This document shows positions 34,804 to 42,483 of a DNA stretch of 64,000 nt, one piece after another; the stretch's first letter is position 1; every line of letters starts with the position of its first letter. A program made the translations under genes and the position numbers. Under the pieces are notes generated by a model. The model was not told the origin of the DNA, made no database searches, and worked only from the letters and a program-made list of their open reading frames with translations. The stretch comes from RUG11237 sp050874665 (lineage in GTDB: Bacteria; Bacillota; Clostridia; Lachnospirales; Lachnospiraceae): contig JBNMLC010000001.1 in NCBI GenBank assembly GCA_050874665.1, forward strand, positions 310,001-374,000. The letters run 5' to 3'.

Positions 34804-35649
34804 ATGAAAATAGGTATAGTAGGAGCCGGCGTAATGGGAAGCGGAGTGGCTCAGAGATTTGCACAGTATGGACATGAGATTTGTATGTTAGATATTCGTG
34901 AGGAAGCATTTGATACATGTAGGCAGAATATCAAAAATAGCGTACGTATGATGAATTTCCTGAATAAGCAGGAAACAAAATTAGATTTCAAAGAGATTAT
35001 GGGAAAAATTACTTTCTCCACAGATTACAGTATCTTTTCTGATTGTGATATCATCATTGAAAACGTTGTTGAAAAGTTAGAGGTGAAGAAAGACGTATAT
35101 ATTGAGCTGGAAAAAGTATGTAAAGAAGATTGTATTTATCTGGTAAATACCTCATGTATTTCCATTACGAAGATTGGAAGTTATACAAGCCGTGCAGACA
35201 AGGTTATTGGAACACACTTTATGAATCCAGTTCCAATGAAACGCGCCTGTGAAGTAATCGTTGGTCATTATACATCTGAAGAAACCATTCAGAAGTTGAA
35301 GGAAGTATTGGCTACTGTTGAGATTAAACCAATTATCGTAAAAGATCTTCCGGGCTTTGTATCTAACCGTATTTCACATTTGCTGATGAATGAGGCAGCA
35401 ATGGTGGTACAGGATGGCGTTGCAACCCCTGAAGATGTGGATAACATTTTCAAAATGTGCTTTGAGCATAAGATGGGACCTTTGGAAACAGCAGATCTCA
35501 TTGGAATCGACACAGTTGTAGATTCTTTGGATGTATTGTATGAAAGCTATCATGATCCAAAGTTTAGAGTAGCACCGATCATGAGAAAGATGGTAGATGC
35601 AAATCTGCTGGGAAGAAAGAGCGGAGAAGGTTTTTATCAGTATTTATAG
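34804..35649 (+). CDS. 3-hydroxyacyl-CoA dehydrogenase family protein (FkbK/ZmaG-like)
   Basis: A 281-residue NAD-dependent dehydrogenase. The N-terminal Rossmann motif is GIVGAGVMGSG, the catalytic region contains NTSCISIT and GTHFMNPVPMK, and the C-terminal domain has LPGFVSNRI and MGPLETADLIGID. In FkbK-type enzymes this fold oxidises glyceryl-ACP on the route to hydroxymalonyl- or methoxymalonyl-ACP; the same fold also acts in butyrate synthesis. The ACP and FkbH genes immediately downstream strongly favour the first role. There is a 112-base gap after the megasynthase, the largest in the operon, holding an unused AAAGGAGG at 34712-34719. Confidence 0.88.
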   Translation: MKIGIVGAGVMGSGVAQRFAQYGHEICMLDIREEAFDTCRQNIKNSVRMMNFLNKQETKLDFKEIMGKITFSTDYSIFSDCDIIIENVVEKLEVKKDVYIELEKVCKEDCIYLVNTSCISITKIGSYTSRADKVIGTHFMNPVPMKRACEVIVGHYTSEETIQKLKEVLATVEIKPIIVKDLPGFVSNRISHLLMNEAAMVVQDGVATPEDVDNIFKMCFEHKMGPLETADLIGIDTVVDSLDVLYESYHDPKFRVAPIMRKMVDANLLGRKSGEGFYQYL

Positions 35650-35737
35650 TATTTGAATAACCTGTAGACAATGGGATTTGGAAAACCCAAAATTACAAAA
35701 ATAAAAAAGAAAAAGAAGAATAGGAGAAATAAGAATT

Positions 35738-35968
35738 ATGGAAACAAAGACAAAAATTAGAAATTTCGTAGAAAGATTTTTTAGAAGTGAGAACTTTGGA
35801 GATGATGATAACATTTTTGATAACTCAGTGAATTCCTTATTTGCTATGCAGTTGGTTCTTTTTGTTGAAAAGGAATTTGATATTGAAGTAGACAATGATG
35901 AAATCGATCTTGCTAACTTCAATTCCATTAATGCAATCACGAACTATATTGAAAGCAAAACGGAATAG
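35738..35968 (+). CDS. Discrete acyl carrier protein (FkbJ/ZmaD-like)
   Basis: A 76-residue acidic carrier protein with phosphopantetheine Ser at about residue 33 in SVNSLFAMQLV. VNSLFAMQL in place of the usual DSL is typical of the dedicated ACPs for glyceryl-derived extender units. A GGAG site precedes the ATG. It lies between the dehydrogenase and the FkbH-like gene, so it should carry the glyceryl and then hydroxymalonyl group. No phosphopantetheinyl transferase gene lies in the window. Confidence 0.9.
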   Translation: METKTKIRNFVERFFRSENFGDDDNIFDNSVNSLFAMQLVLFVEKEFDIEVDNDEIDLANFNSINAITNYIESKTE

Positions 35969-36023
35969 TGTTTTAGATGTGTGAAATTCAAGAAAAATAC
36001 CCCGGGATAAGGAGGAGATATTT

Positions 36024-37058
36024 ATGAGCCAGAAGATAAAAGCAGTTGTATGGGATTTGGATAATACCTTGTGGGAAGGCATTTTATCTGAAGACCAAGA
36101 TGTGACTTTAAGAGAAGAAGTACATTCTGTTATGTTGGAGTTAGACAGACGTGGAATTCTTCAGTCTGTCTGCAGTAAGAATGATTTTGATTTAGCAATG
36201 GATAAATTAAAAGAATTGAACCTGGATTATTTGTTTATTTATCCACAGATTTCCTGGAATCCAAAATCAGATGGCATAAAGACAATTCAGGAATCCATTA
36301 ACATTGGTATTGATACAATCGCATTTATAGATGATCAGGAGTTTGAGCGAGAAGAAGTAAAGTTTAAGTATCCAGAGGTATTGTGTGTAGATGCGGCTGC
36401 GGTAGATCAAATTCTTGTCATGGACGAGTTTAATCCAAAGCATATGACAGAGGATTCAAAAAACAGAAGACAATTGTATCAGAATGATATCAAACGAAAT
36501 CAGTTGAAAGAGGAATTCAAAGGAACGGAAAGTGAATTCCTGCAGATGCTGGATATGAAATTTACGATTTCAAAGGTAGGAAAGGATGACCTGGCAAGAG
36601 CAGAAGAGCTGACTGTTCGTACTCATCAGTTAAATGCTACCGGTGTAACCTATTCCTATGAAGAGTTAGAAAAATTCAGTACAGATGATAATTACCTGGT
36701 ATTGATTGCACAGTTAGAGGATAAGTATGGTGATTATGGAAAAATCGGTCTTGCACTGATCGAAAAAGAAGAGAAAAAGTGGACCTTAAAGCTGTTGCTG
36801 ATGTCTTGTCGAGTGATGTCTCGTGGCGTAGGAACCGTGTTATTAAACTATATTTCCGGATTGGCTGTAAAGGCAAACGTTGACCTGTATGCGGAGTTTA
36901 TTCCAACAAATCGAAACAGAGTCATGTATATAACCTATAAATTTGCCGGATATCAGAAGGATGGAGAACAGGATGGAATTGAGCGTCTAAAGTTGAACAG
37001 GGAGAATATCGGAAAGATTCCGGAATATCTGACGATTGTGGAAGGAGATTTATTATAA
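36024..37058 (+). CDS. FkbH-like HAD protein, glyceryl-ACP synthesis
   Basis: A 344-residue HAD-IIIC protein. The N-terminal HAD motif VVWDLDNTLWEG gives the Asp pair at residues 11 and 13, and SVCSKN places a conserved Cys at about 50. The second half (about 185-330) resembles a GNAT fold. FkbH proteins take 1,3-bisphosphoglycerate, remove phosphate and load glycerate onto a dedicated ACP, which here is the gene just upstream. AAGGAGG at 36009-36015 sets the start. The stop overlaps the next start (TAATG), so it is translationally coupled to the acyltransferase. Confidence 0.92.
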   Translation: MSQKIKAVVWDLDNTLWEGILSEDQDVTLREEVHSVMLELDRRGILQSVCSKNDFDLAMDKLKELNLDYLFIYPQISWNPKSDGIKTIQESINIGIDTIAFIDDQEFEREEVKFKYPEVLCVDAAAVDQILVMDEFNPKHMTEDSKNRRQLYQNDIKRNQLKEEFKGTESEFLQMLDMKFTISKVGKDDLARAEELTVRTHQLNATGVTYSYEELEKFSTDDNYLVLIAQLEDKYGDYGKIGLALIEKEEKKWTLKLLLMSCRVMSRGVGTVLLNYISGLAVKANVDLYAEFIPTNRNRVMYITYKFAGYQKDGEQDGIERLKLNRENIGKIPEYLTIVEGDLL

Positions 37059-38311
37059 TGTATAAGTTGGCATTTTTATTCCCGGGCCAGGGGGCCCACT
37101 TTGTGGGAATGGGAAAAGGTATCTACGATCAGTATCAGATCGTAAGAGATACTTTTGATGAAATAGAGAGAGTATCACAGATTGATGTGAAAAAACTTTG
37201 CTTTGAGGGCAGATTAGCAGAATTATCCCGTACAAGAAATGCACATATCTGTACATTGGCTTGTGCTCTTTCTGCTTTTCGTGTGTTTATGCAGGAAGTA
37301 GGATATGTTCCACAGTTTCTTGCTGGACATAGTCTTGGTGAGTATATTGCATTGACAGCAGCAGGTGTTTGGTCATTGGAGGATGCGGTGAAACTGATCT
37401 CACTGCGTGCAGAAATCGCAGATCGTGCAGCAAAAGAGAGTGACGGTGGCATGAGTATCGTTGAAAATGTGTCAAATGAAGAAGTGGCCAGAGTGGTGAA
37501 TGAATTAGCTGCACAGGGAAAAAAGGTGTACATTTCCAGCTATACAACCAGAAACCAGACTGCTATTTCAGGGAATGCAGATGATATGAGAGAATGTGAA
37601 GAGCAGTTATTCCAGTTAGGTGCTAATATTACGCCTTTGTTCGGAAGTGCTCCATATCATTCCAAGCTAATGAGTCCATATGTAGAAGAATTAAAGGATG
37701 CAATCAGACAGATCAAGACAAATCCTTTCCGTTATCCTGTTATTTCCAATGTAACAGGAAGACCATATAAGAGCGTGGATGAGCTTCCAGAAAGTCTTGC
37801 AAAGCATTTTTCACAGACTGTTTTGTGGACAGATACCATGGATTATTTGGATGAAAAGGGAATTTCACTGATAATCGAAATGTCACCTAAGAATCTTCTG
37901 ACCAACATTGTAAAAAGTGATCATGAAGATATGAAAGCAATCTGTCTGTGCAACAAAATGGAGCGAGAGGAAATTTTCGATCTGTATCAGAATACAGAAA
38001 TCTATAGCAAACATATTCCTACAATCATCACCAAGTGCTTAGTGGCAGCTGTTTCGACTCCAAATAAAAACTGGGACAATGAAGCTTATGAAAAAGGTGT
38101 TGTAAAACCATATGGCAGAATTCAGGAAATCCAGGATCAGTATACGGCAAACACCATTGAACTGGATCAGGGGATCAAAAAGGAAGTATTGTCACTGTTA
38201 AAATGCATTTTTGAAACAAAAATGCTACCAAAAGAGGAACAACAGGAGTGGTTTAGCCAGATTTTGGAAGAAACTGGAAATCAATATTTGTTTCCGGAAT
38301 TTTTAAGTTAA
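37058..38311 (+). CDS. Discrete trans-acting acyltransferase
   Basis: A 417-residue FabD-fold acyltransferase with a C-terminal extension of about 125 residues. Catalytic residues fall at the same numbers as in E. coli FabD: Gln11 in FPGQG, Ser92 in GHSLGEY, Arg117 in SLRAEI (holds the extender carboxylate), and His201 in APYHSKLM. The usual Gln63 is His (TRNAHICT). Since none of the megasynthases contains an AT, this enzyme should load their ACPs. With the hydroxymalonyl-ACP genes immediately upstream, it may move hydroxymalonyl from the discrete ACP, malonyl from CoA, or both. It is the last gene of the cluster. Confidence 0.9.
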   Translation: MYKLAFLFPGQGAHFVGMGKGIYDQYQIVRDTFDEIERVSQIDVKKLCFEGRLAELSRTRNAHICTLACALSAFRVFMQEVGYVPQFLAGHSLGEYIALTAAGVWSLEDAVKLISLRAEIADRAAKESDGGMSIVENVSNEEVARVVNELAAQGKKVYISSYTTRNQTAISGNADDMRECEEQLFQLGANITPLFGSAPYHSKLMSPYVEELKDAIRQIKTNPFRYPVISNVTGRPYKSVDELPESLAKHFSQTVLWTDTMDYLDEKGISLIIEMSPKNLLTNIVKSDHEDMKAICLCNKMEREEIFDLYQNTEIYSKHIPTIITKCLVAAVSTPNKNWDNEAYEKGVVKPYGRIQEIQDQYTANTIELDQGIKKEVLSLLKCIFETKMLPKEEQQEWFSQILEETGNQYLFPEFLS

Positions 38312-38534
38312 TCTTGTTTTCAAATGGAAAAAGGCTGTAAAAAAGCCCTGCTCCAGTATCATGGATACTAGTGTTAATTATGGTGATAAAGTGTGCAAAA
38401 ATCACGCTCAAAAAATGTACAATCAACCTCCGATAAACTTGTTATAAGTTTATTGGAGGAATACATATGTTCCGTATATTGATGAATTGTCAGTAGAATT
38501 TCCATAACAGAATTTTTGGATTTACTTTTACATT

Positions 38535-38966
38535 TGAACTATATGATTTGGATTTTCAACTAAATCTTGATACAGAAATCATAGACGGCCTTAGAACACT
38601 ACGTTTTATTAGGAAATAATGAAAATGTTATTTTTTTTGGAACTCCCGGGGGAGGAAAAACACATTTGGCTATTGACTTGGAAATAAGTTCCATTGAGAA
38701 TAAGTATTCGACATACTTTATAAGTTGTCATCAATTAATTCAAAACATGTTAAAGGAAAACCATGAAAATCGACTTGATGAACGCCTAAAACAGTATGCG
38801 AAATATAAGGGTTTAATCATTGATGAAATTGGATATTTTTCAGGATAATACCATCTCAGAAGCCATCCCGAACCGAATTTTGTATCATTCAAAAGTAGTA
38901 AAAATAGTTGGTGACAGTTATCGATTAAAAGAAAGGGATAAATTAATCTCTAAAAAAAGACAGTAA
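38535..38966 (+). pseudogene. istB-like transposition helper ATPase, fragment
   Basis: Three pieces of an IstB ATPase are visible in shifted frames. The first (about 38535-38615) reads like the segment before the Walker motif. After a frameshift comes Walker A GTPGGGKTHLAID (38638-38680) and Walker B LIIDEIGYFSG, ending in a stop at 38846. The third piece (38847-38966), in another frame, gives the C-terminal AIPNRILYHSKVVKIVGDSY. About 100 residues between Walker B and the C-terminus are missing. Frameshifts plus an internal deletion make it nonfunctional. Confidence 0.75.
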
Positions 38967-38970
38967 TATA

Positions 38971-39000
38971 TGTACATTTTTTCAGCGTGAAAAATGTACA
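38971..39000. repeat. Perfect 11-bp inverted repeat within the IS right end
   Basis: TGTACATTTTT and its exact inverse AAAAATGTACA flank an 8-base centre (TCAGCGTG). It is part of the nested terminal repeats of the IS21-type remnant, probably old transposase binding sites. RNA across it could fold into a hairpin. Confidence 0.6.
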
Positions 39001-39050
39001 AAATTTAAGCGTGATTGACAGGGATTTATTTAAAATCCTCTCCTACTCGA

Positions 39051-40079
39051 TTATTTTACAGTAAGCGTATGCATTGCGAGATATTGCTTTGCCAGGGTTT
39101 TATGTTCCTCGGAATAACCTATCAGGATATCCGGATTTTTTCCTGCTACCAATGCAATTAGGGCATTAGAATTTTTTTCAGGACAGCCCTTGAATTGAAC
39201 ATGTCTTTGGTTATTAAGAATGAAGTGTATGGTGTAAAGGCTGCAGGCTTCTGAAATACCATGTGCAGGTTTAGGAGCATGTGTGTAAATCCATATAATA
39301 TCTTTCACAGGAATGATGTGCGTTTCATAGGTGGAAAAATAAAATAAAAAAGAAGGAGTAACAAAAAAATCTTTTTTTCCACGGGAAGAAAAGTGAATAT
39401 GAATCAGTTCATCCTGTTCTTTTTTAATTTTTGTCATCATATAAAGAAAAAGCTTTTTCTTTGCCTGAAATCCGGAACAGGGAAGCATACCTTTCTTAAG
39501 AAAAGGATATATCAGTATGGTGATATTGGTAAATATCACAATGAGGGTGTAAAGACACATTGTAATTAAAATTACCGCAAAAACATAAGAAAATACAAGT
39601 GTACTTTGATATTGTGATGCAAGAAAAGTTTTAGAAGCTTCCTCTAAATGAGCGGTACTCCAGTCAATATCTGTACTTAAATTAGCCAAAAAGGAGGAAA
39701 ACTCCTGATTTACAGTACTTAATCTTAAATTCAGAGAATCAAAGCTTATAGAGTCAGGAGCATCCGCCACTGTCTGAGGCTCTAACAGAAAGAAAAAGCA
39801 CTGGTCATTTTCAAAGGCGTAATAGTAGCGCCCTTTTAATTTACTGTTTGTCATAGAATCATAGCCGGTGTAATATAATGTGATGTCTGTAAGATTTACA
39901 TAATCATGTCTGGAAGTGTATTCGCCCTCTAAATCAGACAAACATGTCATATGCTTCGGAAAGAAAATATCTTTAAATGGGTAATTCCATGTTGTGAACA
40001 ATAAAAAGCATAGAAATAAAACAGGAATTATGCTAGAAAGAAGTGTCTGCTTTCTAATAGTAGAGTTAATAAAATTCAT
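39051..40079 (-). CDS. Membrane protein of unknown function
   Basis: A 342-residue protein. One membrane helix lies near the N-terminus (about 10-30), followed by an outside domain (about 35-165), a second long hydrophobic stretch (about 165-200), and a cytoplasmic C-terminal part (about 210-342). The latter resembles a PH-like or YcxB-like beta fold (PSFLFYFSTYETHIIPVKDIIWIY), but that is only an impression. It is transcribed away from the methyltransferase gene and towards the IS remnant, with a good promoter at 40112-40140. I do not recognise a specific family or function. Confidence 0.75.
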   Translation of the reverse strand: MNFINSTIRKQTLLSSIIPVLFLCFLLFTTWNYPFKDIFFPKHMTCLSDLEGEYTSRHDYVNLTDITLYYTGYDSMTNSKLKGRYYYAFENDQCFFFLLEPQTVADAPDSISFDSLNLRLSTVNQEFSSFLANLSTDIDWSTAHLEEASKTFLASQYQSTLVFSYVFAVILITMCLYTLIVIFTNITILIYPFLKKGMLPCSGFQAKKKLFLYMMTKIKKEQDELIHIHFSSRGKKDFFVTPSFLFYFSTYETHIIPVKDIIWIYTHAPKPAHGISEACSLYTIHFILNNQRHVQFKGCPEKNSNALIALVAGKNPDILIGYSEEHKTLAKQYLAMHTLTVK

Positions 40080-40111
40080 ATATAAGTTTCCCCTTAATAA
40101 AAATTAATATA

Positions 40112-40140
40112 AGTATAACTTTCATAGCAAAAATAATCAA
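40112..40140 (-). promoter_or_regulatory. Sigma-A-type promoter for the membrane protein gene
   Basis: On the minus strand TTGATT (40135-40140) and TATACT (40112-40117) are separated by 17 bases, and the -10 lies about 32 bases before the start codon at 40079. A weaker plus-strand candidate for the divergent methyltransferase (TTGCGT 40143-40148, TACTAT 40165-40170) lies back to back with it. Confidence 0.65.
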
Positions 40141-40215
40141 GCTTGCGTTTTCTATAAAATATGTTACTATAACATAGGTATGCAACAGAACTAAGGAAGC
40201 ATGAAAGGAAAGAAA

Positions 40216-40977
40216 ATGGAAGCGTATACAGGATTTGCAGAGGTGTATGATACCTTTATGGATAATATTGATTATAAACAGTGGACAGAATATGTGTGTA
40301 GTCTGCTGAAAGAATATAATCTTAAAGACGGACTTGTATTGGATTTAGGCTGTGGTACAGGAAATGTAACAGAGCAACTTGCAATGGCCGGTTATGATAT
40401 GATAGGAATTGACATGTCAGAAGATATGCTTAACATTGCAGTGAAAAAGAGAGAAGAATCTGGGCATGATATTTTATATCTGTGTCAGGAAATGCAGGAA
40501 TTTGAATTGTATAGCACCGTAAGAGCGGTGGTCAGCATTTGTGACTGCATTAATTATATAATAGAAAAGCAGGATATTATACAGACTTTCCGACTGGTGA
40601 ATAATTATTTAGATCCGCAGGGAATCTTTATTTTCGATATGAATACGTCCTATAAATATAGAGAAATTTTAGCGGACAATACATTTGCAGAAACAAGGGA
40701 AGAGAGCAGTTTTATTTGGGAAAACTACTATGATGAAGAGGAAAAAATCAATGAGTATGCACTGACATTGTTTATTGAAGATAAGGAAACAGGGACTTAT
40801 AAAAGATTTGAAGAAGAACATTACCAGAGAGCATATGAAATCGAGGAAATGATTCAGATGATTCAAGAGTCCGGTCTGGAATTTGTTACTGTTTATGATG
40901 CATTTACAAAGGAAAAACCAAAAGAGGACAGTGAACGGGTATATTTTATTGCAAGGGAAAAAGGAAAGGCGGTATAG
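40216..40977 (+). CDS. Class I SAM-dependent methyltransferase
   Basis: About 253 residues. SAM-binding motif I is VLDLGCGTGNVTEQLA, followed by the acidic residue in MIGIDMSEDML. The N-terminal YTGFAEVYDTFMDNIDYKQW and the C-terminal beta-rich cap are common in Firmicute YqeM/UbiE-like enzymes of unknown substrate. ATG 40216 is preferred because AAAGGA lies 7 bases upstream; ATG 40201 would add five residues. It lies 5 bases before hslO and beyond the IS remnant, so I do not count it as a tailoring enzyme of the cluster. Substrate unknown. Confidence 0.85.
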   Translation: MEAYTGFAEVYDTFMDNIDYKQWTEYVCSLLKEYNLKDGLVLDLGCGTGNVTEQLAMAGYDMIGIDMSEDMLNIAVKKREESGHDILYLCQEMQEFELYSTVRAVVSICDCINYIIEKQDIIQTFRLVNNYLDPQGIFIFDMNTSYKYREILADNTFAETREESSFIWENYYDEEEKINEYALTLFIEDKETGTYKRFEEEHYQRAYEIEEMIQMIQESGLEFVTVYDAFTKEKPKEDSERVYFIAREKGKAV

Positions 40978-40982
40978 AAGAA

Positions 40983-41861
40983 ATGAAAGATTATATAGTA
41001 AGAGCAACAGCAGCAAACAATCAGATTAGGGCATTTGCGGCAACTACAAGGGAAATGGTTGAAGCTGCAAGAAGTGCTCATAACACAAGTCCTGTGGCAA
41101 CAGCAGCATTAGGGCGTTTGCTGACAGCCGGTGCTATGATGGGCTGGATGCAGAAAAATGAAAAAGATATCTTGACTTTAAAAGTGAGAGGCGCAGGCCC
41201 GTTAGGAGGGATTACCGTAACTGCTGATGCGAAAGCGAACGTGAAAGGATATGTGGATCATCCAGAGGTTATGCTTCCTCCAAACAGCAAAGGAAAATTA
41301 GATGTTGCTTCCGCAGTAGGAGTTGGCATGCTCCAGGTAATAAAAGACATGGGACTAAAAGAGCCATATGTGGGACAAACAATTTTAACTACGAGCGAAA
41401 TCGCAGAAGACTTAACGTATTACTTTGCTACTTCAGAGCAAGTACCATCTTCTGTGGGCCTGGGTGTCTTAATGGAGAAAAATAACACAGTGAAGCGTGC
41501 CGGTGGATTTATTATTCAGCTTATGCCTTTTACAGAGGATAGTGTTATTGATAAGTTAGAAGAGAATTTAAAAAATGTAACTTCAGTAACCAACATGTTA
41601 GAGGCAGGATTGACACCGGAAAATATTTTAGAAACCATTTTAGAGGGATTAGAACCGGTTGTAGTTGACAGGACAGATACGGCATTTGCCTGCAACTGTA
41701 CAGAAGAAAAAATAGAAAAAATGTTAATTAGTCTTGGAAAAGAAGAGCTGCAGTCTATGATTGATGATGGGGAAACAATAGAAGTAAACTGTCATTTTTG
41801 TAATAAGAAGTATCATGTGCCCGTAGAAAAATTACAGGACCTTTTCAAAGCGGCCCTGTAA
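40983..41861 (+). CDS. hslO: Hsp33 redox-regulated chaperone
   Basis: A 292-residue Hsp33. The N-terminal core starts KDYIVRATAANNQIRAFAATT. The C-terminal redox switch has Cys at about 237 and 239 (CNC) and 270 and 273 (CHFC), the four zinc ligands that form disulfides under oxidative stress and turn the holdase on. The protein is cytoplasmic and full length. Having it directly after a small methyltransferase gene suggests one transcript. Confidence 0.95.
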   Translation: MKDYIVRATAANNQIRAFAATTREMVEAARSAHNTSPVATAALGRLLTAGAMMGWMQKNEKDILTLKVRGAGPLGGITVTADAKANVKGYVDHPEVMLPPNSKGKLDVASAVGVGMLQVIKDMGLKEPYVGQTILTTSEIAEDLTYYFATSEQVPSSVGLGVLMEKNNTVKRAGGFIIQLMPFTEDSVIDKLEENLKNVTSVTNMLEAGLTPENILETILEGLEPVVVDRTDTAFACNCTEEKIEKMLISLGKEELQSMIDDGETIEVNCHFCNKKYHVPVEKLQDLFKAAL

Positions 41862-41862
41862 T
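41831..41862. terminator. Possible terminator at the end of hslO
   Basis: ATTACAGG (41831-41838) is inverted exactly as CCTGTAAT (41855-41862), overlapping the hslO stop codon and facing the convergent gene at 41868. No clear T-run follows, so it may not be an efficient intrinsic terminator. Confidence 0.35.
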
Positions 41863-41867
41863 TAAAG

Positions 41868-42347
41868 TTAATAGATGATTTCCGGAATTGTGCCTGAATT
41901 AGAGGAGGAATCTTCTGCTTCAGGTACTTTTGCTTTTTCTAGTGCCTGTTCGATTGTGTTAAGAAGGAGCATAGAAGTATAGCGGTTTTCTTCGGAATAT
42001 GTAATATCGTCTAAAGACTGCTTTTCATAGATCTGTACTGCAAGAGTTTCTAAGGCAGGTTCCATTAATGGATACATAGTAGCTATTGAGTCAGAGGTAT
42101 GGTACATGGTAATGGAACGAATCCGGTTGTCATCTACAACTACTTCGATATCTACCGTATTTTCGCCTAACTCCATTGGGGCATGATATATGCCGGGGAT
42201 ATAAGCACTGTTTTCTTTTGCCCCTGAATCTTTGGGTAAAAACATATAAATAAGGAGTATGATTAAGACGATTCCCAGAATCGCAAAAAGGGCAGTATAG
42301 ATGATTTCTTTGGTGCGAAGTACTACAATTTTTGTTTTTCCGCTCAT
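41868..42347 (-). CDS. Membrane-anchored FMN-binding-domain-like protein
   Basis: A 159-residue protein with one N-terminal membrane helix (about 15-35). The outside domain has the layout of FMN-binding (RnfG/NqrC-type) domains: YIPGIYHAPMELG, then VDIEVVVDDNRIRSITMYH, then a C-terminal helix. The flavinylation motif (SGATxTS type) is replaced by SEENRYTS, so covalent FMN attachment by ApbE looks doubtful, although TS is kept. Its ribosome site is GGAGGA. It converges on hslO with 6 bases between stops and is divergent from the GntR operon. Function unknown. Confidence 0.7.
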   Translation of the reverse strand: MSGKTKIVVLRTKEIIYTALFAILGIVLIILLIYMFLPKDSGAKENSAYIPGIYHAPMELGENTVDIEVVVDDNRIRSITMYHTSDSIATMYPLMEPALETLAVQIYEKQSLDDITYSEENRYTSMLLLNTIEQALEKAKVPEAEDSSSNSGTIPEIIY

Positions 42348-42410
42348 AAGTTCCTCCAGAAGCTTTTTCTATATACTATGAGCAGAAAAGAAAAAATATA
42401 ACAAAAGTGA

Positions 42411-42467
42411 TTGACATTTATAAAAAAATGCTATACTATTGTATTAGTCGAATAAGACAATGATACA
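42411..42467 (+). promoter_or_regulatory. Promoter and likely operator of the GntR/ABC operon
   Basis: TTGACA (42411-42416) is followed by TATACT (42432-42437), 15 bases away, or TACTAT at 17 bases. An inverted repeat TGTATTA / TGATACA (42440-42446 and 42461-42467) lies over the probable transcription start, just before the regulator gene. YtrA-type regulators usually repress their own operon from such a site; the binding is inferred. Confidence 0.5.
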
Positions 42468-42483
42468 AGAAAGGAGAAACAAA

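Larger units (their letters stand above)
38393..39026 (+). mobile_element. Decayed, internally deleted IS21-family element
   Basis: Inverted repeats bound a broken istB-like gene. The left copy (38403-38421, CACGCTCAAAAAATGTACA) matches the inverse of the right copy (38971-38989), and a second AGCGTGATT-type copy lies at 39007-39015. Multiple terminal repeats containing TGTACATTTTT and CACGCT fit IS21-type ends. There is no istA, so at least 1.5 kb appears deleted. Exact ends and target duplication could not be fixed by eye. It lies at the right boundary of the biosynthetic cluster. The stretch 38312-38392 before it contains nothing I recognise. Confidence 0.65.

Noticed and set aside
34741..34807. 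Two very short frames (34741-34764 and 34784-34807) before the FkbK-like gene considered as leader peptides
   Set aside because: Neither has a ribosome site at the right distance; the strong AAAGGAGG at 34712 is too far from both.
38971..39026. Closely spaced TGTACATTTTT and AGCGTG repeats considered as a CRISPR array
   Set aside because: Copies are inverted, few and unevenly spaced, and match IS21-type terminal repeats; no cas genes are present.
40216..40977. Methyltransferase considered as the missing O-methyltransferase for methoxymalonyl-ACP
   Set aside because: It is separated from the cluster by an IS remnant and a divergent gene, sits 5 bases before hslO, and its sequence does not look like the FkbG-type O-methyltransferases.
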